From positions 1,185,351-1,249,350 of the forward strand of contig BJOX01000049.1 of the NCBI GenBank assembly GCA_009731375.1: DNA of 64,000 nt, written 5' to 3'. A program made the position numbers and the translations under genes. The notes under the pieces were generated by a model. The model ran no database searches. It was not told the origin of the DNA and saw only the letters and a program-made list of their open reading frames with translations. Source of the DNA: Paulinella micropora (Eukaryota; Cercozoa; Imbricatea; Euglyphida). Within the stretch, counting starts at the first letter, position 1, and each line of letters begins with the position of its first letter. Positions 28,370 through 38,332 of the stretch are shown here, in pieces.

Positions 28370-28675
28370 GGCATGCATGCATGTATGTATGTATGTATGT
28401 ATGTATGTATGTATGCATGTATGTATGTATGTATGTATGTATGTATGTATGTATGCATGTGTATGTATGTATGTATATATGTATGTATGTATGTATGTGT
28501 ATGTATGTATGTGTATGTATGTATGTATGTATGTATGCATGCATGTATGTATGTATGTATGTATGTATATATGTATGTATGTATGTATGCATGCATGCAT
28601 GCATGCATGTATGTATGCATGTATGCATGCATGCATGCATGTATGTATGTATGTATGTATGTATATATGTATTTC
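28370..28675. repeat. (TATG)n array abutting element E2
   Basis: About 300 bp of TATG repeat ends 12 bp before the first codon of the PolB pseudogene. The left end of E2 has therefore been lost or lies within it. Confidence 0.95.
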
Positions 28676-28686
28676 CATAATATACA

Positions 28687-31600
28687 ATGTCATACAAGCC
28701 ACCTCTACCCCCTAGACCGAACAAGAAGAATGTTGAACTATTACAGGCGAAGGCTAAGCTGAGAAGGGTTGAAACGAAAGATAGAAGAAACCGCCAGGAC
28801 CTTCTATCTAACATTCGTAGTAATACGAGGGTAAATCTCCGTGAAGCTAAGACCCGAGAAGCAAAAAGGCGAGAGTTTAGAGTAAACGATTACGAAGTTA
28901 GGAGGGATAACCAGCTGAACTCTCTCACATTCAAATTTAGGGACCTAGACATAAGCTTCTACGATACGGACACATTGGAAGAGAAGGTATTGATACCCGC
29001 TATAAGATATGCCAGAAGGGAAAGGATGACGGCTAATGCGGATGTCAATATATCTATAACATACTCCACCGCTCCAGCTAATGAGCGATACGATCACTAT
29101 TTAAAAAAGAAAAGTTTTAATTCATTTCAACTCCGCCAATACGATACCGTATTTATGGATGCTCTGAACGAGTTCAACATAAACAATATTGAAGCGAGCG
29201 AGAATGGATATGAAAGAAACATACGATATGTGGAAATAACCATAGTTTAAGAAAACTGCGGAGGATGCTATAAGGAAAAACTGAAAAGAGGGAGAAAGTT
29301 GAAGAAGGCAGAAAAGATATCACCGCCAAGCAAAAATAACAACTGCTTATTCTTCTTATGTAAGGATATTCTAAATATTCACCAGATGAATAAGAACAGC
29401 TGTAATATTGTCAGAGCTGAATTCAACCTTCCGCTAATTCCCCCATACCATTTTCAATAGCAGTCCAAATATTGAAAAAATATGCGAAGGAAGGGAAAAC
29501 ATACGAAATAACTGACCACATTATGAAGGAAACAGTCAGCACAAATGAAGAATGACAAGAACTAGATAAACTAATCTTTTTAGAAAATAACCACTATTAC
29601 GGATTAGTTAAGCAATTCAAGAAGTGGTGAGAAGACTGCTTACAATTATATTTGAAGAAGCATACCTGTAATCTTAACAGGAAAAAGTTTGCTGATATTA
29701 GATTGAAGAAGAATGGTAAAAGATACTTAATAACTAAACCACACACAGAAGAAAAAATAAATAACGACCAAGTACTTCATTACGATTTGGAAACATTTAG
29801 AAATATGGTAATAGCTTTAGGCTTCGATATCCACGACTGCTATATAGTCTGATATACTCAGGGCTCTGAGGGTTTTAAATACATAGCGGGCAAAGATTAT
29901 ATAAGTCAATTCATCGACCTACTAATTAAACGAGGTGAAATGATAAAGGAAGGATGGGTTCCGAAAGACAAAAAAGATAAACCGCACGTTCTATATGTTA
30001 ATGGTTTTAACGGAGCGAATTTTGACCACTACTTCATACATCAAGAATTAATTAAAAGTGGTATTAAGATTAAGTAGTCAAAAATAAACAACTGCCTATT
30101 ATCTGCTTAGAGTTTGAAAATATTAAGATGTGGGATATGTGTAAGCATACCCAAGGAAGTCTTAAAGCAAATCTTGAAAGTATGGGGTGCTCAGTTCTTA
30201 AGGGTGATTTTGACCACGACAGGGCGAAGAGATGGGAGGATATGGATGTCAAGACGAGGCAGGACTGTTTGGCTTATCTAAAGAATGATTTTATGGGTTT
30301 GAAGGAATTATACGATAAGTTAAACACTACTATATTTACAGCTCACAAAGTCAATCTAACTTCATACATTTCAACTTCTAGTCTGGCTTTCAACATATGG
30401 AAAAAATATGTAGACGGTAAATACGAGGTGAGACTTCCAACAGTAGAGCAGGAAAGAGCATTTAGAAAAGCAATTATCGGCGGGAGGACTTACCCATCTA
30501 AGAGGCGGTTCATTTCAGCTCAGTATGAAAGATATTTGAAAAAACAGATCACCTTTGACGAAATAATTGATTACCTCGTAGATGCGGATGTCGTATCTTT
30601 GTATCCAACCGCGATGTTGTTAGCTTTTATGGTTGGAGACATTATTGAAACGATTGGACCATTGACCCGCGAAACCTTCAAATCTGCATTTACAATCTTA
30701 ACTATTTTTCTCCCAAAAATATACTACATTCAAGGATTCGACAGCGAGACCATATGGGCTCTTTAAAGTGGAGACTTGTTGATATGAAGGACCAATGGCT
30801 GACTAGTGTAGATATTGAGGATATGGTGGCCGAAGGTTATGAAGTCCGCATTCATAAAGGATACTACATTGTAAAATCTGAATGTGTTTTCAAACAATAC
30901 ATAGACGATATGTTTAAGGCGAAGGAAAATGCGGAGAAAGGTAGCTCATAATATCTGCTGGCAAAGTTGTTTATGAACAGTCTATATTGCAAAATGATAC
31001 AGAGACCTATACTATCTATTACAACATATATACGAACTAATGAAGAATACTGGAAATTCTGGAATAGCAATCAAATAACTGACATTGTTAAATTTACAGA
31101 TAAAGAAGGAAAAGATTTATGGCACACATCGGGCTTACCTCGCAATCCAATCTTATTAGAGAGTAGCATAACCAAACCTTCACACTATGGGGCATTCATA
31201 CTATCATACAGCCGTCGTATTATGTTTAAGTATATTAAGGAAGCAAACCCGAACGGAACCATTGAATACGACTTTTACTACCCCGACACAGATAGCTTAC
31301 AAGTCCACGTGAGATGTGCGAGATATATCAAGAATATGTGTAATAGGAAACTGGGCGTATAAGCGACGACTTAGGCGATGGTTGTAAGATAATAAAAGGT
31401 GTGTGGATAGCACCAAAATTGTATATGTTAGAATTTACGACGAAAGATGCTTTCACCGCTGGTATGACGAAAGACGACCTCAAACACATATCAAAGGGTT
31501 TTCATATAGAAACTGCTGAAAGCGGTGTTAAAAGATACTTCCATTTTAGGGATAAAGGATTGGATGCTAATCAGCTAAACTATGATGTATTTGATAAGAT

Positions 31601-31807
31601 AGACAAAGGCGGTAGCATTGAAAATGTAAAGGGCTTTCAAATGAAAAAATACACATTGATAGAAACAGCAAACAACAACAAGTCCCACATTTTAGCATTT
31701 TACATATGACGAATGTCAAAAAAACAAGTTGATGAGAATAAATGGGCAGGTCGTGAGTTTATTAATGATAGCGACAGCATTCCGCTCTGCTTTCAAATCA
31801 GAAGTTA
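28687..31807 (+). pseudogene. Protein-primed family B DNA polymerase (Polinton type), ruined
   Basis: The first frame (28687-29250) matches the N-terminal architecture of the PolB at 56453. Later pieces show exonuclease-like HYDLETFRNM and FNGANFDHYF, then motif A DADVVSLYPTAM (about 30588), motif B LFMNSLYCK (about 30967), motif C YPDTDSLQVH (about 31280) and the downstream KGVWIAPKLYMLEF. The reading is broken by frame changes near 29260-29640, 30080, 30750 and 31350, and by in-frame stops TGA at about 29850, TAA at 30949-30951 and TGA at 31707-31709. The invariant Gly of motif B (YG) is Cys. The gene cannot make a working polymerase. It is the only long plus-strand gene in the left part of E2 and starts against microsatellite. 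Confidence 0.85.
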
Positions 31808-31808
31808 A

Positions 31809-32498
31809 TTATAAATATTTTTTTTTGACTCCTCTACCTTTAAAGCTTCTAATCGTATGAACACCCCTCGCCTGCTTCACTAACTTAGTATTCACAGCCG
31901 TCGCCCCTAACAATGATACGGGGTCAAATGAGGTTCTGTAGTTCGTAGTTAGCTTCGCAGTCTTAGCACTCTTCCCTTTTGGATTTACTTTCACCGCCAC
32001 TCTGTCAATCACTCCTTCAATAAGGTCTCTCGTGCTACTGCCTTTATTGTATGTAGTAGCCCTTACATCCGTCTGTCGGCTTAGGTCTTTCGCAATTGTT
32101 CCTCCAAGGCTATGACCAGTCAGTTCAACATTATCCTTACCATATTTTTGTATCACTTCGTCAACCAGCTTCTGCTCTTCTTTGTATCTTGGTGTTCTTT
32201 TCAATACTCCTTTTACTAATGCGACATCTGTGAGTAAGTCTCGCTTATCTACCGAGCCTCTAAATGCCACAATCGCCTTACCATCTTTTTCATACACCGT
32301 TGACTTTTCTTTGCTAGCGACTGGCTTCCAACCGTCAGCACCCTTTCTCTCTGATAAAGATAAATAGACATCCTCCGACAACTCAGCACTGCCTCCCTTC
32401 TGCCTTCTGTATGCCTTACCTGCCTTTTTCAATGCCTCCTTGTAGCTTATGTTATGCTTAGCGGAGTAAGCCTTAACAAACTTAATCCACTCGGACAT
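31809..32498 (-). CDS. Class 3 lipase-like hydrolase
   Basis: This intact frame of 229 residues has the alpha/beta-hydrolase nucleophile elbow GHSLGG (Ser130) and an upstream AIVAFRGS (75-82), matching the FRG oxyanion strand of class 3 lipases. An Asp in TSFDPVS (192) and a His in GVHTIRSF (214) complete a plausible triad. The first 35 residues (WIKFVKAYSAKHNISYKEAL) form a separate basic helical motif seen at the start of proteins in other large DNA viruses. It stops 2 bp from the end of the PolB pseudogene, tail to tail. A role in membrane breach at entry or exit is an inference from the family. Confidence 0.8.
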   Translation of the reverse strand: MSEWIKFVKAYSAKHNISYKEALKKAGKAYRRQKGGSAELSEDVYLSLSERKGADGWKPVASKEKSTVYEKDGKAIVAFRGSVDKRDLLTDVALVKGVLKRTPRYKEEQKLVDEVIQKYGKDNVELTGHSLGGTIAKDLSRQTDVRATTYNKGSSTRDLIEGVIDRVAVKVNPKGKSAKTAKLTTNYRTSFDPVSLLGATAVNTKLVKQARGVHTIRSFKGRGVKKKYL

Positions 32499-32540
32499 CC
32501 TATATTAATTATTTAATTTTTTTATTTTTTATACTCCCTA

Positions 32541-32562
32541 CTATATACACCCTATTAGTATG
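32541..32562 (+). promoter_or_regulatory. TATA-type promoter candidate of the ExoX-like gene
   Basis: ACTATATACACC lies 10-20 bp before the ATG at 32560. The homologous gene in E3 has ACTCTATATAGACC at the same place (61180-61193). Conservation between two otherwise diverged copies supports a core promoter. Confidence 0.5.
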
Positions 32563-32826
32563 ACCACCCTTACGAGACTGTGCGAGAAGTTCCAAAAACT
32601 TTCCATTGAAGGTGAAAAAAATCCTTTTCGTTGGAAGATGTTCAAAAGGTAATCCACGACGAAATAAAAGCGATTGAAGAAAAGAGAAATACTCAACCAA
32701 AAGACACATTTCATTTTGGTAAATATAAAGGCAAAAAAATAGAAGATATCGCCAAGATTGATAAGCCATATGTTAGTCCGTCAGCCGTGGTGTAGTAACA
32801 AGGATGAATTGAAAAAGTATTTGTAG
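32560..32826 (+). pseudogene. ExoX C-terminal-like small protein, frameshifted
   Basis: It starts MTTLTRLCEKF, as does the intact homologue at 61196-61483. One frame break follows near an A7 run (about 32617-32625). The middle part in the new frame has the family motif FHFGKYKGKK and IDKPY. A small deletion then removes the LEWVMK stretch before QPW and changes frame again, and the tail ELKKYL ends at 32826. The FGKYKGK..YLxW pattern is that of the exodeoxyribonuclease X C-terminal/DUF3820-like domain. The gene is dead in E2 and open in E3. Confidence 0.75.
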
Positions 32827-32858
32827 GAACTTTTTTTTTTTTTTTTTTTTGATTTGGT

Positions 32859-32878
32859 GAAGCTTTTTCAAAAGGTTC
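32859..32878. terminator. Palindrome next to a stop codon (GAAGCTTTTTC...GGTTC type)
   Basis: The imperfect palindrome GAAGCTTTTTCAAAAGGTTC overlaps the stop of the minus-strand virion gene and is followed by a long T run. The same design recurs at 38333, 40070, 44909 and 61495, mostly after genes. A transcript 3'-end hairpin is the simplest reading. A promoter role for the divergent case at 40070 is not excluded. Confidence 0.5.
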
Positions 32879-34121
32879 AATGGTCCTCAATAAAATTAAC
32901 TATCGCCCTAATCGCCGTTCCAGTGCTGTTCGCAGTAGCCTTTTGAGTAATTGATATACTATCCCCAGGAGTTAGAAAAATATCAAAGTCTCGTAAATTT
33001 AAAATGGTGCTACTCCCAGCAGTTAAATAAACTTTCATCAATAAAGTTCCAGCAACACTTATCGCGGTGGCACTTACATCATAATCAACGATAGATGTTT
33101 TCGCATCAACATCAACAAAATTTTGATTTACATTCAATGTAGGATTTAGCATTACACGAATAATGTTATTTTTGCTATCCTCATTTACTAAACTCAATAA
33201 AGTCGGATAAACATATGAATTATTAGTTTTAACACCATTAAATAAAGCTTTATTTCTAATAGTTAAAATTGCAGATTCCGTTTGAGAGCCGTTTTCGCTA
33301 CCTTTAATAATATTTTTTATGCTTGTATTTATAGTATTTGTTCCCTCAACAAACATACCGACGGAAGCAACTTTCAATTTACAATCAACAATACCGCCCA
33401 CTAAATTTGAAATAGAAGCGATAAAAGGTAGAACAGAGTTTGATAAAGACTGCTCTGTATTACTGCCCGCATATTTAATAGTATGAGCCAAAGTAAATTC
33501 ACCAGTATTTTTATTTTCCATAAAGAACGAAATATTTCCATATCCCAAATATTGATATCTGATTTCGCATATATTTCCTTTGGACCAATCTACGGCGGGC
33601 ATAATCTTAGTCCCATCGCACGGGTCATCCCAGGTTGCTTGGGCATAAAAGGTTTCTACACCATTATTTGAATGACGAATTCTCATACCATTAGCACTGG
33701 AATGGCCGAAACATAGACCGTCTGTTTGTCCGTCGCCTATACCGATATATCCAGAAAATACAGAATTCACCCCTATTTCCCATAACATAGTAAATCTTAT
33801 ACAAACACCCATACCTGCTCTATATTTCAATTTTTTTCTGCTGATAATTTGAGCATCGGAAAGAGCGGTAGTTCCTGTTGCTAAGACCGCTTTGGCATTG
33901 TTATGTGAAACAGTTCCAGTTTTATTTTCTACCTTATTCCATACCAGTGTATTTATCGTATATGGAAAAGTTTCCTGAATAATGGGAGTTAATTGACTGA
34001 CAAGGGTTTCACCAAATGCGGTCTTACTATCTCCAACTTTTAATCCTCCGTTAGAACCACATTTCGAATTAACAAAATTCCCTCCATCATCTTGTGCGAC
34101 CAAATTTCTCTGGTGAGACAT
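32877..34121 (-). CDS. Large virion-type protein (MSHQRN family), function unknown
   Basis: The frame is open for 415 residues. I place the start at the ATG at 34119-34121 (MSHQRN), because the E3 homologue (61926-63164) begins at the same point; a GTG three codons upstream is less likely. Both share GETLxSxLTPxxQExFPYTIN near 38-58, a WDDPCDGT block, EGTNTINTSI and the C-terminal NFIEDH. The composition is rich in Thr, Asn, Gly and Ser with predicted beta structure, as in fibre or outer-capsid proteins. It sits directly beside the major capsid gene in both elements. A receptor-binding or decoration role is an inference. I do not recognise a named domain. Confidence 0.75.
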   Translation of the reverse strand: MSHQRNLVAQDDGGNFVNSKCGSNGGLKVGDSKTAFGETLVSQLTPIIQETFPYTINTLVWNKVENKTGTVSHNNAKAVLATGTTALSDAQIISRKKLKYRAGMGVCIRFTMLWEIGVNSVFSGYIGIGDGQTDGLCFGHSSANGMRIRHSNNGVETFYAQATWDDPCDGTKIMPAVDWSKGNICEIRYQYLGYGNISFFMENKNTGEFTLAHTIKYAGSNTEQSLSNSVLPFIASISNLVGGIVDCKLKVASVGMFVEGTNTINTSIKNIIKGSENGSQTESAILTIRNKALFNGVKTNNSYVYPTLLSLVNEDSKNNIIRVMLNPTLNVNQNFVDVDAKTSIVDYDVSATAISVAGTLLMKVYLTAGSSTILNLRDFDIFLTPGDSISITQKATANSTGTAIRAIVNFIEDH

Positions 34122-34130
34122 TGTAGGCAC

Positions 34131-34146
34131 CTACGACCTCAAAAAA
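34131..34146 (-). promoter_or_regulatory. Upstream element TTTTTTGAGGTCGTAG
   Basis: The motif lies 10 bp before the ATG of the MSHQRN gene. Near-identical copies precede the packaging ATPase (39623-39638) and the small membrane protein (40700-40714), all in the sense orientation. Placement suggests a late promoter or 5' leader element used by virion genes. Confidence 0.5.
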
Positions 34147-34203
34147 TGTTTTGTTAGATTTTTCTATATTAACAAAAAATAAATAATCTATCAAAAATTA
34201 ATT

Positions 34204-34236
34204 ACCTCCTCGCGGGGGTGCGGGGGCTTGCCCCTG
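34204..34236 (-). terminator. GC-rich palindrome after the major capsid stop
   Basis: The plus strand has GGGGGCTTGCCCC next to CCTCCTCGCGGGGG, directly downstream of the capsid stop. Related words (CCTGCGGGG) follow the stops at 35871, 38413 and 39680. The repeated position argues for a 3'-end signal. Confidence 0.4.
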
Positions 34237-35754
34237 CTAAGACATCAAATTTTCAATTCCCTTCACAAGCACACTTCGTTGAAGAATGGCGAATGTGTAG
34301 TGATTGAGATTGTTTCCAGCAGTGGTTGAAACGAATTCATATTGTCGTTCAGTATCAAGACTCAAACCGCTTACCTCATAGCAGTCGGTATCCTTATCAC
34401 ACAGCGGGCGGTTGTTATCCCAAGTATCCACATGGAACCAGTTGTAATGATACACATTAGAATTCAAAACGGCACTACCCTTCAACTTATCTTTGAGAAG
34501 CATATAGTCTTCATTATTTGAGGTGTTTATATCAAATTGTTGAATACGACTTCCGTCAAGGGTTGTGTAATATGTCTGAATTTTAGACCCCTGAGCCTTT
34601 ACGACTGGGGGCCCTGCCGCATAACCCGATGGCATATTGCTATTATCAAATGAAGTATTAGCACTCTCAGTGTTGTGGAAGGCGGATGTATAGATACGAC
34701 GAATTCTTTCACCCTGTGAGCGGTTCATTTTTACGACATAGTTCTGTTGCGATGATTGGAGGTTCTGCTTCCAAGCAATGTGATATGCAATCTTAAAAGG
34801 AAAGCCTTCACCAGCAATCTTTTGTTGAACCCCCACAATAACATTAGGGTCAGTCTCCACAGCAAGAAACAGATTTAAGTTAGAAACAGTAGCACCAACA
34901 GCAGTAGCCGCCGCACCAGTGGAAATAGAACTCGCATCAGTTCCATAGAATGAAGTGCGGGCAGTGCTCTCCCATACAATTCGTAGGTTCAGAATTTCAT
35001 TAAATCCGATAGTTTTATCCAGTTCAAAAATTGTTCCAAACAGCATTCCCAAAGGAAACTTAACACTAATAGCAGAGTCGGCGCCATTATTAGAACCGCC
35101 TTCAAAATACTTAGCCTCCTCAAAAGGAACATCAACAAGGCTATAAGTTCCAGCACTGCTATCAGCGAGAGCGGTATCATCGTGACGACGAACAGAGACG
35201 AGTGGCACTTTGTAATATCCTTGAACCGCAGCGACTACTCCAGCTGTATTGGCCGCAGCAGTAATTGCCGCTCTTTCCGCTACGGTTCCAATCTCAACTC
35301 TACCAGCATTACACTTTTGAAGCATAGCACCAGAATTACCTGTCTTCTTGTCATCATCATAAGCACCGTGGTTTTCAAGTGCCATAAATTTTTTATACTT
35401 AATTTCAGGTTTCCATATAACCTTTGTGTAATTACCCACGTGTTGAAGATTACACAAATACTGCCCGCTTCGGCTTCGCAGTTCAACAGTTTTAATCATA
35501 GACAGACAATCCATATGGATACGATTGTAGCGACCAGCACCACCTGCAGCAGACGGAGTGTAAGTAAATCGCAACACTGACCTCGCAAGGTTCAAAGGGC
35601 GGGTAGGAATTTCAAAGGTGCTTTCCATACCACAAGCAGTAGTAAGGGTAATATTCGCCGACCCTTCACGGCTAGTAAGCTTATTCAATTCATACTTACC
35701 CGTGAGCAGTTCCTTAGTCTGATGGACTAGTTCTCCTCCGTATTGGACTGGCAT
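34237..35754 (-). CDS. Major capsid protein (double jelly-roll type, Polinton/PLV)
   Basis: This is an intact 505-residue frame from an ATG with the start MPVQYGGELVHQTKELL. Length, beta-rich composition and context (penton, protease and ATPase upstream) fit the double jelly-roll capsid protein of Polinton-like elements. The second copy at the window end (63233-64000) shares FGTIFExDKTIGFNEIL, VQQKIAGEG, RSQGERIRRIYTS and the ending LVKGIENLMS/VVKGIEILMS. The fold is inferred from family resemblance, not shown directly. It is one of the few large E2 genes with no break, so it was functional until recently or is still constrained. It is followed by a GC-rich palindrome. Confidence 0.8.
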   Translation of the reverse strand: MPVQYGGELVHQTKELLTGKYELNKLTSREGSANITLTTACGMESTFEIPTRPLNLARSVLRFTYTPSAAGGAGRYNRIHMDCLSMIKTVELRSRSGQYLCNLQHVGNYTKVIWKPEIKYKKFMALENHGAYDDDKKTGNSGAMLQKCNAGRVEIGTVAERAAITAAANTAGVVAAVQGYYKVPLVSVRRHDDTALADSSAGTYSLVDVPFEEAKYFEGGSNNGADSAISVKFPLGMLFGTIFELDKTIGFNEILNLRIVWESTARTSFYGTDASSISTGAAATAVGATVSNLNLFLAVETDPNVIVGVQQKIAGEGFPFKIAYHIAWKQNLQSSQQNYVVKMNRSQGERIRRIYTSAFHNTESANTSFDNSNMPSGYAAGPPVVKAQGSKIQTYYTTLDGSRIQQFDINTSNNEDYMLLKDKLKGSAVLNSNVYHYNWFHVDTWDNNRPLCDKDTDCYEVSGLSLDTERQYEFVSTTAGNNLNHYTFAILQRSVLVKGIENLMS

Positions 35755-35870
35755 TTTTCTTTTTTCAGTTTTGACCCGAAGTTTTTGGTGCCTATATCTT
35801 ATAGATAAAAAAATGAATAATTATAAAATACCTTACTAACCTCCTGCGGGGTTGTAGGGGGAGCAGGCCC

Positions 35871-36685
35871 CTAACGAGATTTCAACAAATTAAAAAATGA
35901 TGTAAACAAATTAAAATAATTCGTCTCACGATAAATCAACAAAGTCATTACAATGCCGAGCCCGTTGAGGTTAATGGGTTGGTCGTTTTCGTCGGTTAAG
36001 TAAAACCTAAATACATTGTTTGAATTGGCGGACAGTCTTTTGCCATACTCCGACCCGCTTCCATCATATATGACAGAGCCGAACGGGATTTCATTCGCTG
36101 TGTATATTTCCTGTAATACGTGAAAACAACCTTCGCCGACTAAGTCTGATTGTAGATACAATGTTTTTTCGCCCGTCAATATTATGACATTTGATGACCT
36201 CAGTGTATTATTAGCGAAGAAATAAGTAGAGGACCGCTCAAACCCCATAATTTCGTGGATGCGAGTTTCGTCATCAAATACAAACCGCGGTTGGATGTTA
36301 ATGGGATTGTTCGCTACGGTAAACAATAGCTTGCCGTCTTCTGGGTCGGTGTTTGTGTTGTTGCTTGTTATTGTGTATGTGTAATGGTTGGGGCTATCTG
36401 CGGTTAGCACTTCGGCCAGCTTATTTTTTAAGTTGTTCATTGTGTAGTTGCCTTCGGGTATCGTAATGAGGCGTTCATTACCGTTCTCACTCAGAGTAAA
36501 AGTATTGTAAGGACTTGCCACAGAGTAATACGATTTCGGCACATAGATATGAAGAATTTTACAATGTGTTGGATTGTCCAATCCTCTAAATCCAAAGAGT
36601 GTGTAAAGTCGCTGTCTGTGCCATTTATCCTATTTTTACTATTTATGTAATAGATGCCACTACTTCGCCCGCCCTTATACTCCAT
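35871..36685 (-). pseudogene. Penton (minor capsid) protein with one -1 frame break
   Basis: The N-terminal frame (ATG at 36685) reads YYINSKNRINGTDSDFTHSL, the typical opening of single jelly-roll penton proteins of Polintons and virophages. About 30 codons in, it leaves the frame. The rest (36581-35871) continues in the -1 frame with CKILHIYVPKSYY, then TIPEGNYTMNNLKNKLAEVL, and ends at 35871. The natural join is near 36585-36592, where no slippery run exists, so a one-base deletion or a sequence error is more likely than recoding. It lies between capsid and protease, the usual cluster. Confidence 0.75.
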
Positions 36686-36707
36686 TGTATATTAATAAAT
36701 AAATAAT

Positions 36708-37415
36708 TCAGATAAATGTATTAAAAGCATCACCATAACCATTCTGTGCTTTTAACTCCTCCGCTAGCAATTTAAAGCGGTTCCCTTTCGCCCGCTCTAA
36801 AAGAAATCTCATACTATGCCACCCGCAGGTATCTGAGGTGTCTGATTGTTGTTTAACTTGATTGACCTTCATTAATAAATAACTATCAGGATGGCTTTTA
36901 TCTATTAGTTGTTTCATTTGTTGTTGAAAAAGGCCCTTCGGTTGATATTCTGCTAGCGGGTCGTATATCTCTATATTTCTATCGCCATTCAAAGAGCAGT
37001 AAACAGCCATCCAATGTTGGCCTGGTTGCGAACTTTTTTGGGTATTCATAATAAAACCATACCTTTTTCTTTTTTCTGGTTTTAACTTGTTGATTTGGTC
37101 GCTGGCTATCGTGCCCAAATACCAAGTATGTTTTTTCATTATGTCGTCTATTTCATTCGTCCTTAATCCTTTTCCGCTTCCATCCATTTGAAGGTCAGTA
37201 TCATCTGCTGTATCTCCTTCGGTTAAGTCGTTAGTAATTTGCCCCGCGATAGCTGTATCATCAGGCTCTTGTATAACTGGTTGTTCTTCTTTTTTTTCTA
37301 CTACTGTATTTTCTCCTTTTTCTTCTACCACTTCTGTATTTTCTCCTTTGACTTCTCTGTCTTTTTCTTCTCTTCTTTTTTCAACCGCACTTTCTACCCA
37401 TAAATCAAACGATGA
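36708..37415 (-). CDS. Adenain-like cysteine maturation protease
   Basis: The frame after the amber codon at 37416-37418 runs to 36708. It has no ATG before codon 49 of the usual call (QMDGSGKG), from which a core of about 159 residues would be made. The catalytic set is visible: His in GQHWMAVY, Asp in EIYDPL, Gln in VKQQSDTSD and Cys in DTCGWHSMRFLL. This is the Ulp1/adenain fold order H-D-Q-C used for capsid protein maturation. The upstream part is very acidic and Glu/Lys-rich. The preceding gene (37416-37802) is in the same frame, with only one TAG between them. The two may therefore be one protein, with the protease expressed as a fusion, by readthrough or by re-initiation. Confidence 0.85.
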   Translation of the reverse strand, partial: SSFDLWVESAVEKRREEKDREVKGENTEVVEEKGENTVVEKKEEQPVIQEPDDTAIAGQITNDLTEGDTADDTDLQMDGSGKGLRTNEIDDIMKKHTWYLGTIASDQINKLKPEKRKRYGFIMNTQKSSQPGQHWMAVYCSLNGDRNIEIYDPLAEYQPKGLFQQQMKQLIDKSHPDSYLLMKVNQVKQQSDTSDTCGWHSMRFLLERAKGNRFKLLAEELKAQNGYGDAFNTFI

Positions 37416-37802
37416 CTAAGCCTGGTCGGGCGACATCATTCCCTCGTTTGTAATATGACTTGTGTATAGCCATTTTTTCAACATTCCTGAATAATTTATT
37501 CTTCCTCCTTTTGCTGGTTTAATATCGGAAATATTATGTCCAATAAATCGTAGTTTTTTAACCATCATTTCATGACTAGGTTTTCCTATTCTACTCCGTT
37601 TTTGTTTTATAGACTCTGCGAACATATTATCAATTAATTTTTCCTTTTCAGTTTGCTTATGTTTATTCTCTTCTTCCGTATCCTTTACAACAACTCCTTT
37701 TGTTTGTCTTCTTGGTGGTCGTCCTGGTGGAGGTGGTGGTGGTTGTATCATAGGTGGGGCGATTGGTGCCATTAATAAACCCTGTCTATCGTCGTTCAGC
37801 AT
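37416..37802 (-). CDS. Proline-rich/basic protein in frame with the protease
   Basis: This is a 128-residue product, MLNDDRQGLLMAPIAPPM, with a PPPPPPGRPPRR stretch, a Lys/Glu helix and a C-terminal part (KPSHEMMVKKLRFIGHN). I do not recognise it. The start overlaps the end of the upstream coiled-coil gene by 17 bp. The stop is a TAG that is in frame with the downstream protease, so this could be the N-terminal domain of a longer precursor. Confidence 0.6.
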   Translation of the reverse strand: MLNDDRQGLLMAPIAPPMIQPPPPPPGRPPRRQTKGVVVKDTEEENKHKQTEKEKLIDNMFAESIKQKRSRIGKPSHEMMVKKLRFIGHNISDIKPAKGGRINYSGMLKKWLYTSHITNEGMMSPDQA

Positions 37803-38313
37803 TTAGTTCCTGGATAAGTCGTTGTTCCTTTTTCATTTCCCTATCCTTTTCTTCCTGCCGTTCCTTGGCCTCCGCCAGTTCTCTTTTATGTTCTCTGTCC
37901 AACACATCTTTTCTTTCCTTCGCATCGGCTTGGATTTTTCTTTCCTGCCTTTTCTTCTCCGCTTCCATTTCCTCCCGTGCTGACTTTTCCTTTTTATCAA
38001 TAGCCTCAATACCTTCATACTTTTCTTGTTTAAGTTTGTCTAAGTGGTCTTGAATTGCGGTTCTCGTGTTCTGTTCAATCTCTGACAAGCTTTGAACTTT
38101 TTTCTTGTCTTCCTTCTTTGGACCCCGCCGATGGGGTTTGTTCAAATATTTCATAAACAGCTTAACAATTTGAAGTGTTGATAAGTCATTTGTTTTCTTT
38201 CCAAAGTTTAGATATGCTCGTTTGCCTTTTACTTTGATATATGGCCGACCATCTTTCGTTATGTATATCCTCGGCGGTCGTTGTTTAGGTTTCTTTTTCG
38301 GCTTCACTACCAT
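37786..38313 (-). CDS. Basic coiled-coil protein, putative virion component
   Basis: This 175-residue protein has the N-terminal block PPRIYITKDGRPYIKVKGK (about 14-32). A Lys/Arg-rich linker follows, then a long charged helix (about 85-175, Glu/Lys/Arg/Gln heptads) that should form a coiled coil. The position between the small basic protein and the protease in the morphogenesis cluster suggests a virion or assembly role. No known domain is recognised. The 5' leader contains a GAAGC..GGTTC palindrome (38333-38355) also present before the 40051 gene. Confidence 0.65.
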   Translation of the reverse strand: MVVKPKKKPKQRPPRIYITKDGRPYIKVKGKRAYLNFGKKTNDLSTLQIVKLFMKYLNKPHRRGPKKEDKKKVQSLSEIEQNTRTAIQDHLDKLKQEKYEGIEAIDKKEKSAREEMEAEKKRQERKIQADAKERKDVLDREHKRELAEAKERQEEKDREMKKEQRLIQELNAERR

Positions 38314-38332
38314 CGACCCTCCGTTTTTTGGT

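Noticed and set aside
34204-34236. Shine-Dalgarno-like AGGAGGT on the minus strand as a ribosome site
   Set aside because: It stands after stop codons, not before starts, and the genome is eukaryotic.
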